From positions 20,422,555 through 20,486,554 of the forward strand of contig CM029370.1 of the NCBI GenBank assembly GCA_017165825.1: 64,000 nucleotides of DNA, written 5' to 3'. The translations under genes were made by a program, and so were the position numbers. The notes below the pieces were generated by a model, which did no database searches, was not told the DNA's origin, and worked only from the letters and a program-made list of their open reading frames with translations. Of the stretch, positions 62,001 through 64,000 are shown one piece after another; the first letter of the stretch is position 1, and each line of letters starts with the position of its first letter. Source of the stretch: Hepsetus odoe. Its lineage: Eukaryota > Chordata > Actinopteri > Characiformes > Hepsetidae.

Positions 62001-62632
62001 AATGTGCAAATTAATTGCATATTTGGATTATATAATTTTAATGCATTAATGTATTAATGCATGAGGATATTATAGGATATTTCTGTTTCTTTCATAAAAA
62101 GATCTGTGTGAGCTGAGCTCTGTTGCTCTTCTGCTGTAAATGCAGTCCACTCATGATGCTGGTATGCAGATGACTGCAGCAGTTGTCTCCCCAAAGATTA
62201 AGGACACAGATGGGAACAGCTTGTGTGCAGATATTTCAGACATCTTAACATCCAATGCTTCCAACTTTTACATCATCCAGGGAACTGTAAAGTTTAAAAT
62301 CATACATTTTTTTCCATATTTAGCCAATGATCGATTTATTTAATCTTTGTGACAAACTAACATGAGGCACTGTGCAGCTAATGGAGATCTATTATTCATA
62401 AGGGACATGAGATTAGTGGAGTCTTTCTCTATTTTAGTGTGGCCTTAATTTACACTTCGAAGTGTTTGAATTTGTGTGCTGAGGGATGCTATCACATTCT
62501 GGCAGGGTTTTGGCTCATGAAAATGACAGAATCTGGATCTCTTCACAGGGTCCACAAATCAGGAGATACCTGACTCCAGTCAGCTAAGCTCAGAAGCCAC
62601 AGACAGCAGGCTACAGGGAAGAAAGTGTGTTG
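19015..62632 (+). CDS. plcb1: Phospholipase C beta 1 (partial gene, 13 internal exons)
   Basis: Thirteen exons join in phase into a 1420-bp coding stretch (473 codons plus one base): 19015-19083, 40380-40520, 40757-40836, 43772-43825, 45458-45533, 48259-48359, 50109-50275, 52946-53092, 55084-55241, 56521-56603, 56944-57028, 60129-60303 and 62549-62632. The product resembles the PLC-beta family from the PH-like domain through the EF hands and the complete X box into the X-Y linker. PLC-beta enzymes cleave PIP2 to IP3 and diacylglycerol when activated by Gq alpha or G beta-gamma at the plasma membrane. The active site is intact: SSHNTYL with the first catalytic His and a calcium-binding Asn, VELDCW with acidic calcium ligands, ITHGF with the second His, and SFENH with a Glu ligand. 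The beta 1 assignment rests on e12, whose LPSPMDL and KKKLSEQTSNTYSD motifs match beta 1 better than what I recall of beta 2, 3 or 4. Whether this is a main gene or a teleost duplicate cannot be decided. Start and stop codons are outside the window. Confidence 0.95.
19084..20761. other. Start of the 21.3-kb intron, no gene seen
   Basis: Unclassified intronic DNA. A 98-codon open frame at 20371-20667 and a 92-codon frame on the other strand at 19473-19751 carry no recognisable features. Confidence 0.5.
20762..20961 (-). mobile_element. Possible solo LTR or related dispersed repeat
   Basis: The block is flanked by AAGTAA on both sides (20756-20761 and 20962-20967). On the minus strand it starts GTCACGCTCTGACTGAGC and later has an AATTAAAG signal followed by GTCTAGTCTC, an arrangement like the R-U5 part of a retrotransposon LTR. 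About 100 bp (20860-20962) match 40181-40286 in the same orientation. Exact ends and class are uncertain. Confidence 0.4.
20968..21628. other. Intronic sequence, no gene seen
   Basis: AT-rich; a 96-codon open frame at 21150-21440 is unremarkable. Confidence 0.5.
21629..21881 (-). repeat. tRNA-headed SINE, family B, with ATCC tail
   Basis: Read on the minus strand: tRNA-like head with GTGGCCTAGTGGTT (A box) and GGTTCGAACCCC (B box), then CCTGAGGTACCCTTGAGCAAG-like body, then GATGGGCTGGCGACCTGTCC, then a tail ending in (ATGG)n. Imperfect 11-bp target duplications (9 of 11 match) flank it at 21618-21628 and 21882-21892. Confidence 0.88.
21936..22064 (-). repeat. SINE head fragment
   Basis: Shares GGGAGCAGTGATCGGGACAG, CCTTGCTCAAG and the CCTAACCACTCGGCTGCCAC head complement with the neighbouring SINEs. 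The 3' part is missing. It starts only about 45 bp after the family B copy. Confidence 0.7.
22312..22620 (+). repeat. Compound TGAG minisatellite with about 48-56-bp units
   Basis: Runs of GAGT alternate with a fixed core ACGCAGTTAGCTTGAGAGTG. The core begins at 22411, 22463, 22511 and 22567, giving spacings of 52, 48 and 56 bp, all multiples of four. The array holds eight copies of TGACTCA and one of TGAGTCA. Confidence 0.95.
22621..28118. other. Intronic sequence, no supported gene
   Basis: The largest stretch without a classified repeat. A less AT-rich block at 23190-23640 contains a 127-codon + strand open frame (23209-23592) and an octamer ATGCAAAT; it is listed as a finding. Another repeat-free, less AT-rich block lies at 26380-26600. 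The remainder is AT-rich. Confidence 0.45.
28119..28356 (+). repeat. Family A SINE, near full length
   Basis: Begins GCAGCGGTGGCTTAATGGTT with B-box-like GAGTTCGAATC. The body has TGAGGTACCCTTGAGCAAGG and a GGGTTAAATGCATTTC block, and it ends GTTTCACTT. Head promoter boxes are recognisable. Confidence 0.85.
28437..28566 (+). pseudogene. Non-LTR retrotransposon (LINE) reverse transcriptase scrap
   Basis: One open stretch reads NCLDYCKTLFILNN, then SVQNAAANFLTYK, then a stop. The pattern LDYCN...LL followed by VQNAAARLLT is typical of the C-terminal part of L2- or CR1-like LINE polyproteins. Only about 43 codons remain and key residues have changed. Confidence 0.6.
28664..28683. repeat. AT microsatellite, left of a Tc1-like insertion
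   Basis: Short (AT)n run that reads directly into the left tip of the element at 28684. Confidence 0.9.
28684..29225 (+). mobile_element. Non-autonomous Tc1-like element, deletion type II
   Basis: About 542 bp with the same long terminal inverted repeats as the copies at 8350 and 16262, ending CAGTACTG. The interior instead keeps the C-terminal end of the transposase: a 61-codon open frame (28906-29091) with LDYMKRQKDVRKPTSTEDLW and a C terminus GGHTKY. Upstream of it SPDLNIIQ is visible in another frame. Catalytic core and DNA-binding domain are gone, so it cannot move itself. Confidence 0.9.
29224..29404. repeat. Compound GT / AT / TTC / TTA microsatellite
   Basis: (GT)n then (AT)n to about 29290, a short spacer, (TTC)n at about 29319-29380 and (TTA)n to 29404. 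Confidence 0.97.
29405..33035. other. Intronic sequence, no supported gene
   Basis: No classified repeat. A 73-codon open frame at 32256-32477 stands out for its charged, non-repetitive composition (MKDLVVRHKFDLQH) but has no recognised homologue; it is listed as a finding. Confidence 0.45.
33036..33236 (+). repeat. SINE, diverged head family
   Basis: GGGCTGCAGCAGTCTAGTGC head, GGGTTCAAATCCC B-box-like block, CATTGAGCAAG body, TGCCCACTGTTGTACGGTGT and a TTTCGTTGTGTTTCACT end. It is related to family A but substantially diverged. Confidence 0.7.
33549..33759 (+). repeat. SINE family C (V-SINE-like), copy 1
   Basis: tRNA-like head with GTGGTCTAGTGG and GGTTTGAATCCC, a middle CCTGAGCAAGACCCTTAACC, GTTGCTCCAGGGGGACTGTC, and a tail GCTCTGGATAAGAATGTCTG ending in (GTAAAT)n. 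This middle and tail are typical of widespread fish SINEs. Confidence 0.85.
34182..34386 (+). repeat. SINE family C (V-SINE-like), copy 2
   Basis: Near-identical to the copy 630 bp upstream, same orientation, with a better preserved head (GTCCCCGGTTCGAATCCC) and tail (GATAAGAGCGTCTGCTAAAT). Confidence 0.88.
34387..36270. other. Intronic sequence with AC and AT microsatellites
   Basis: (AC)n at 34612-34651 and 35347-35388, and (AT)n at 35599-35617. No coding features. Confidence 0.7.
36271..36533 (-). repeat. Family B SINE with perfect 13-bp target duplication
   Basis: The element proper is 36284-36520. AAGTTCAGTTTCA occurs at 36271-36283 and again at 36521-36533. Minus-strand order is head (A box GTGGCCTAGTGG, B box GGTTCGAACCCC), body, GGCGACCTGTCCAGGGTGCG, then the tail near AAGCGGCAGAAGATG. 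Sequence is very close to the 21629 copy. Confidence 0.92.
36534..37613. other. Intronic sequence, no gene seen
   Basis: AT-rich; an 87-codon minus-strand frame at 37018-37281 has no recognisable domain. Confidence 0.5.
37614..37782 (+). repeat. Family A SINE with internal deletion
   Basis: Head GGCAGTGGTGGCCTAGTGG and GTTCAATTCCCTCACC join directly to GGGTATGGGTGAAACACAG and the end TGACAAGAGTTGTCACTTTC. The middle body (TACCCTTGAGCAAGG) is missing. Confidence 0.8.
37783..40077. other. Intronic sequence, no gene seen
   Basis: A less AT-rich, repeat-free block at 38570-39160 contains an octamer (GCATGCAAATGG) and several CTGATC/CAGG motifs; it is listed as a possible conserved element. No coding feature. 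Confidence 0.45.
40078..40290 (-). mobile_element. Possible LTR remnant
   Basis: The part at 40181-40286 matches 20860-20962 at roughly four positions in five, including GACTAACGCTCTGCTCTGAC and the GAGCACAGGTGTGC end. On the minus strand it is followed by AATAAATTTGAGTATAAGAC, like an LTR polyadenylation region. It ends about 90 bp before exon e2. Confidence 0.35.
40380..40520 (+). CDS. plcb1: plcb1 exon e2 (PH-like domain)
   Basis: 47 codons, phase 0 at both ends; acceptor GCTGTTTAG, donor GTAATA. The product carries MENRMVTVVTG and MAFQEEVAK, matching the PLC-beta PH-like domain. The stretch EQLGAATMVGKM is notably diverged from mammalian beta 1, whereas the flanks are conserved. Confidence 0.95.
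40757..40836 (+). CDS. plcb1: plcb1 exon e3 (end of PH-like domain)
   Basis: 26 codons plus two bases: EWAEELFSLASNLLAQNMSR and a Lys codon before the split codon. Two GT sites occur at the end (40835 and 40837). I chose GTGAGT at 40837 because only that choice keeps the frame into e4. The preceding intron is only 236 bp. Confidence 0.95.
41218..41285. repeat. AC-AT compound microsatellite
   Basis: (AC)n to about 41251, then (AT)n to 41285. Confidence 0.97.
41640..42576 (-). pseudogene. Fossil Tc1-like transposon with transposase remnants
   Basis: Read on the minus strand: terminal-repeat-like CAGCAGGGAAAATAAGTATT, an N-terminal LSQDLRNLIVAKHTDGIG then VSTIGAIIWMWKEHH (helix-turn-helix region), a CEELQKD stretch, and in the catalytic part KKHVEAHLKFAAHLDKP followed by DWLDETKIWRRNGKRW. 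In-frame stops and shifts break it. The far (left) terminal repeat is not clear, and the third acidic residue region is missing. Confidence 0.8.
42577..43771. other. Intronic sequence with a possible LINE 3' scrap
   Basis: At about 43300-43395 the + strand gives MQACAQDIDTEDRKKWKEK, which resembles the end of some non-LTR retrotransposon polyproteins; this is weak. The rest of the stretch is unclassified. It ends in the e4 acceptor TTCTGTTGCAG. Confidence 0.35.
43772..43825 (+). CDS. plcb1: plcb1 exon e4
   Basis: 54 bp: one base completes the split Val codon from e3, then YTRLLLQLTPEGGIPVK and two bases. It corresponds to the short exon at the junction of the PH-like domain and EF hands. Acceptor GTTGCAG, donor GTGAGT. 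Confidence 0.95.
44236..44336 (+). mobile_element. Tc1-like left end, interrupted
   Basis: Begins TAGTCCCCTCCAGAAGTACT and continues with the block preceding the transposase in a common fish Tc1 family. It breaks off where a LINE fragment begins. The rest of the same kind of element resumes after 44745. Confidence 0.55.
44337..44742 (+). pseudogene. Non-LTR retrotransposon endonuclease-region fragment
   Basis: The + strand reads VMGRYSVKERKTGQMIV then NLAKRMEMLVINTYFKKREA, and in a shifted frame TVDYILCRRVNLKD, then RAESRINWKLKKE. The motif order matches the endonuclease part of RTE/jockey-like LINEs in fish. At least one frameshift and several stops are present. Confidence 0.75.
44743..45160 (+). 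pseudogene. Tc1-like transposase remnant (continuation after the LINE)
   Basis: Contains MKTSK at 44850, KKYRGHATR near 44937, and ATSSVKHSGGSVEAWA, stop, MATSRRG near 45078-45145. These match the start, the middle and the VKHGGGSV.AWACMA motif of a fish Tc1 transposase. It is heavily decayed. Confidence 0.7.
45458..45533 (+). CDS. plcb1: plcb1 exon e5 (EF-hand region)
   Basis: 76 bp: one base completes an Asn codon, then IFR and VFSADRKRVENALEICGLP, ending phase 0 after an Arg codon. Acceptor CTGCTCTAG, donor GTAAGC. This is the first EF-hand-like segment of PLC-beta; these EF hands are structural rather than calcium-binding. Confidence 0.95.
45534..46164. other. Intron after e5, no gene seen
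   Basis: AT-rich intronic DNA up to a SINE target duplication. No features. Confidence 0.5.
46165..46314 (-). repeat. 5'-truncated family B SINE with 12-bp target duplication
   Basis: CAATCTAGTACC occurs at 46165-46176 and 46303-46314. Between them lies only the 3' half of family B (tail near CATTTCCATTTTCTGTCGC, then GGACAGGTCGCCAGCCC), without the tRNA-like head. Truncation at the 5' end with a duplication is the mark of target-primed insertion. Confidence 0.9.
46315..48258. other. Intron sequence with AC and TCTA microsatellites
   Basis: A less AT-rich block at 46340-46500 ending in GGCCGTGACATT is unclassified and could be an LTR edge. (AC)n lies at 47093-47160 and (ATCT)n at 47844-47877. 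The stretch ends in the e6 acceptor CCCTGCAG. Confidence 0.55.
48259..48359 (+). CDS. plcb1: plcb1 exon e6 (EF-hand region)
   Basis: 33 codons plus two bases: NDLIPQQQFTPEIYRVF then LNNICPRKDIDTIFSE. Starts in phase 0; donor GTAAGC. Strong match to the second EF-hand segment of PLC-beta 1. Confidence 0.96.
48360..50074. other. Intron after e6, no gene seen
   Basis: Unclassified intron; no repeats recognised. Confidence 0.5.
50075..50108 (+). promoter_or_regulatory. CT microsatellite acting as the polypyrimidine tract of e7
   Basis: A TTCCC(TC)n run of about 26 bp ends in ACTCCAG, the 3' splice site of exon e7. The splice polypyrimidine tract and the microsatellite are the same DNA. Confidence 0.85.
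50109..50275 (+). CDS. plcb1: plcb1 exon e7 (EF-hand region)
   Basis: 167 bp: completes an Ile codon, then GAKSRPYLTVEQMTDF, KQRDPRLNEILYPPLK and EKYEPDTMLYQR, ending one base into a Gly codon. Donor GTGAGT. The KQRDPRLNEILYPPLK block is a PLC-beta hallmark. Human beta 1 has Phe at the first position, a conservative difference. Confidence 0.97.
50276..52354. other. Intron after e7, no gene seen
   Basis: Unclassified intron. No long repeats; a short AC-rich run lies near 51100-51120. Confidence 0.5.
52355..52540 (-). repeat. Family A SINE, head lost
   Basis: Shows CACAGCACACAGTGCACC, TTTAACCCACTCACACTGTG and CCTTGCTCAAGGGTGCTTCA in the family A order. The tRNA-like head is not recognisable. 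Confidence 0.7.
52541..52945. other. Intron end before e8
   Basis: Unclassified; ends in the acceptor TTTCTCATTGCAG. Confidence 0.55.
52946..53092 (+). CDS. plcb1: plcb1 exon e8 (end of EF hands, start of catalytic X box)
   Basis: 147 bp: completes a Gly codon, then QISVEGFARYLSGDEN, EKLDQNEDMTLPLSHYF and MNSSHNTYLT. The His codon at 53074-53076 is the first catalytic histidine and the following Asn is a calcium ligand. The donor GTCAGC is weak, but the frame to e9 proves the junction. Confidence 0.97.
53093..53381. other. Start of intron after e8
   Basis: Short unclassified stretch up to the TA target of a Tc1-like element. Confidence 0.5.
53382..53932 (-). mobile_element. Non-autonomous Tc1-like element, deletion type II
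   Basis: 551 bp, CAGTACTG at both ends, TA at 53380-53381 and 53933-53934. On the minus strand it keeps a 61-codon transposase C-terminal frame (53521-53706) nearly identical to the one at 28906-29091. Long terminal inverted repeats are present. It lacks the catalytic core. Confidence 0.93.
53933..55083. other. Intron end before e9
   Basis: AT-rich, no repeats recognised; ends in TTTGGTTTCTGCAG. Confidence 0.55.
55084..55241 (+). CDS. plcb1: plcb1 exon e9 (catalytic X box)
   Basis: 158 bp, less AT-rich than its surroundings. Completes an Ala codon, then GQLAGNSSVEMYRQVLLSG, CRCVELDCWKGR, EEEPVITHGFT and EISFK. Glu (55155-55157) and Asp (55161-55163) are calcium ligands, and His (55206-55208) is the second catalytic histidine. 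Ends in phase 0; donor GTAAAC. Confidence 0.98.
55242..56520. other. Intron after e9, no gene seen
   Basis: Unclassified intron, ending in CCTGTTTTTTCAG. Confidence 0.55.
56521..56603 (+). CDS. plcb1: plcb1 exon e10 (catalytic X box)
   Basis: 27 codons plus two bases: EVIEAIAESAF then KTSPFPVILSFENHVD. The Glu at 56587-56589 (SFENH) is the remaining calcium ligand of the X box. Donor GTAAGT. The next intron is only 340 bp. Confidence 0.97.
56604..56943. other. Short intron between e10 and e11
   Basis: 340 bp; ends in CTTTTCCTTCTCAG. No other feature. Confidence 0.8.
56944..57028 (+). CDS. plcb1: plcb1 exon e11 (catalytic X box)
   Basis: One base completes a Ser codon, then 28 codons with PKQQAKMAEYCRSIF and GDALLTEPLEKYP. 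Phase 0 at the end; donor GTGAGT. Confidence 0.97.
57029..60128. other. Intron after e11 with two AC microsatellites
   Basis: (AC)n at 57967-58036 and 58981-59050. A block at 59076-59330 is a diverged copy of 61127-61410 beyond the next exon (see findings). A SINE scrap may lie at 59838-59920 (CTAGTGGTTAGGGACTAGG, then GTCACTTTCACT). Ends in CTCTTTATTCTCAG. Confidence 0.7.
60129..60303 (+). CDS. plcb1: plcb1 exon e12 (end of X box and X-Y linker)
   Basis: 58 codons plus one base: LDSGVPLPSPMDLLGK, ILIKNKKNSHK, STKKKLSEQTSNTYSD and CEPSSPSA. The PLPSPMDL block ends the conserved X region; the following Lys/Ser-rich part is the X-Y linker. These motifs favour beta 1 over the other PLC-beta types. 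Donor GTACTT. Confidence 0.97.
60304..60823. other. Intron after e12, no gene seen
   Basis: No acidic-coding exon or repeat recognised here. Confidence 0.5.
60824..61011 (-). repeat. Family A SINE, head lost
   Basis: AAAGTAAAAGTGAGGCGAAA, CACACCGTGCAGCAGTGGGC, GGGAGCAGTGATGGGGACAC and AAGGGTACCTCAGGACAACC in family A order. Followed at once by a CT array. Confidence 0.78.
61014..61103. repeat. CT microsatellite
   Basis: Imperfect (CT)n with GTCT and CCTC variants. Confidence 0.95.
61104..62548. other. Intron before e13
   Basis: 61127-61410 is a diverged direct repeat of 59076-59330. The remainder is unclassified and ends in GGATCTCTTCACAG. Confidence 0.55.
62549..62632 (+). CDS. plcb1: plcb1 exon e13 (X-Y linker)
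   Basis: 84 bp: completes a Gly codon, then 27 codons with STNQEIPDSSQLSSEA and TDSRLQGRKCV, ending one base into the next codon. Position, phase and splice sites (TTCACAG, GTGAGT) fit the linker exon of beta 1, but the strongly acidic run known in mammals at this place is missing. Homology is weak here, so the call rests mainly on phase and context. It is the last exon in the window. Confidence 0.7.
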
Positions 62633-62911
62633 GTGAGTATATGTAATTGTTCCACAGAAACCAGAGTAATCCCTACAGACATCTTTAATAAACTGGCTAC
62701 ATTTACATTAACCCTTAACTGTATTTATACTTAAATCTATAGAGTTCCGTTATTTTAATTTAATTGTGACACTTCACTTGAATACTACCTACATGTATTC
62801 TAGCGTTATGGTATATACATTTGATTAACATTTACAAGGTAAGGCATGTTTATTTATGAAGAGATAAGGCAGTAAGATTACATAAAATGGCATTTTATGT
62901 CAAATAAAGCA
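62633..62911. other. Intron after e13, first part
   Basis: Unclassified AT-rich DNA. Confidence 0.5.
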
Positions 62912-63174
62912 GGGCAGCGGTGGCCTAGTGGTGAGGGAGTTGCCCCCGCATCGGAAGATTGTGCGTTCAATTCCCTCACAAGTAGGTTGCCCTGAGGTAC
63001 CCTTGAGCAAGGTACCGTCCCCATCACTGCTCCCCGGGTGCTTTCAATAGCTGCCCACTGCTGCACGGTGTTTGAGTGCATGGGTTAAATGCAGAGGTCC
63101 AATTTCGTTGTGGTTCACTGAGTGCTGTGCTGTGACCTCGCAATGACAAGGGTTGTCACTTTCACTTTCACTTC
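62912..63174 (+). repeat. Family A SINE, full-length reference copy
   Basis: Complete order: head GGCAGCGGTGGCCTAGTGG, B-box-like GTTCAATTCCC, CCTGAGGTACCCTTGAGCAA, TCCCCGGGTGCTTTCAATAG, TGCACGGTGTTTGAGTGC, TTTCGTTGTGGTTCACTG and the end TGTCACTTTCACTTTCACTT. The best copy for defining the family. Confidence 0.9.
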
Positions 63175-64000
63175 ATTTGAAGCAAATGATACTGTATTGA
63201 CACAAGTAAACCAAATGACATTGAACCAAAGACATTGGTAACACTCTAGTGAAACCATATTAAACCTTATTCGCAATGAACGATACATAGAAAGCAGAGT
63301 CCTTCTAACAGTCGTAGCTCTATAGGTCGCTTATTGGATTTTCGATCCCTTTTTTACAGTTACATATACATACGGAATAAAAGTCGAAAAACTCAAAGAA
63401 ACGCTTGGTTAAACACTCATCTGGTTAAAGTTCATTATCAAAAGTTAAAGGACTGTTAGCTATTAGTTTTAATATTAGTTATTCTTTTCTTGAATTGTTA
63501 AGGAGATCTGTGGGATGAAACAGCCACTCATGTCTGCCAAACAGAACTTACACTTTGGTAATTTAACTAAACTACAAATATATGGAATTGATAAATCTTT
63601 CTGTTTGGTGCCCCATTATTTAGAACTGAGGCTTATAGCAGTGTCATTAATGAAGCAAATACAATCTCAATGCCTTTATGTCAGTATAATAAAATGATAT
63701 ACGTCCTAAAACATCCTATTTGATCCTGGTTTAATCTTTTCATGAACCTTTTATTTAAAAACATTCTTTAAAGCATGTCATTAAGGCATTGTTACGGCCT
63801 TATAACATATTACAGTTTAATTATTTGTACTCCTGCTTTCTGCATGTTGCAGTGAATAAAGTTTTAAAGACATGACAAAATAAATGTAAAAATTACTGTT
63901 ATTTTTATTTTTTCAATCCTGAACTGAATAAGAGTGCACTCAAGTGAAAGTGATTGATGATTGGTGCAGACATTAATTGATATGCTTGTGAAGAGAACAT
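63175..64000. other. Intron, end of window
   Basis: No exon, repeat or other feature recognised. The next plcb1 exon must lie beyond the window. Confidence 0.5.

Overview
This window is a piece of a teleost fish nuclear genome. The signs are a split gene with canonical GT-AG introns, many AC, AT and CT microsatellites, tRNA-headed SINEs of fish type, and many decayed Tc1-like DNA transposons. I see no prokaryotic, organellar or viral gene organisation. The transposon and SINE content would fit an otophysan fish (characin, catfish or electric-fish group), but I cannot fix the species from sequence alone.

The only gene I can support is one partial gene on the + strand: phospholipase C beta 1 (plcb1). 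Thirteen consecutive coding exons (called e1 to e13 here; e1 is probably the third coding exon of the gene) lie between 19015 and 62632. They total 1420 bp, and every splice phase joins to the next. They encode the end of the N-terminal PH-like domain (e1-e3), the EF-hand region (e4-e8), the whole catalytic X box (e8 to the start of e12) and the first part of the X-Y linker (e12-e13). The visible catalytic and calcium-binding residues of the X box are intact. The start codon and first exons lie upstream of the window. The Y box, C2 domain and long C-terminal coiled coil lie downstream.

Layout: 1-19014 is intron, holding SINEs, microsatellites and Tc1 fossils. Exon e1 (19015-19083) is followed by a 21.3 kb intron (19084-40379) with SINEs, a tetranucleotide-based minisatellite near 22.3-22.6 kb, an internally deleted Tc1 element set in an AT microsatellite, and a LINE scrap. 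From 40380 to 62632 the exons are dense, with introns of 236 bp to 3.1 kb. These introns carry Tc1 remnants (41.6-42.6 kb, 44.2-45.2 kb with a nested LINE, 53.4-53.9 kb), a truncated SINE with clean target duplications, and several long AC and CT arrays. The last 1.4 kb is the intron after e13 and contains one full-length SINE.

The encoded enzyme would hydrolyse phosphatidylinositol 4,5-bisphosphate to IP3 and diacylglycerol downstream of Gq-class G proteins at the inner face of the plasma membrane. No second gene, tRNA gene, rRNA gene or CRISPR array could be supported. Most other open frames here are chance frames, microsatellite frames or transposon remains.
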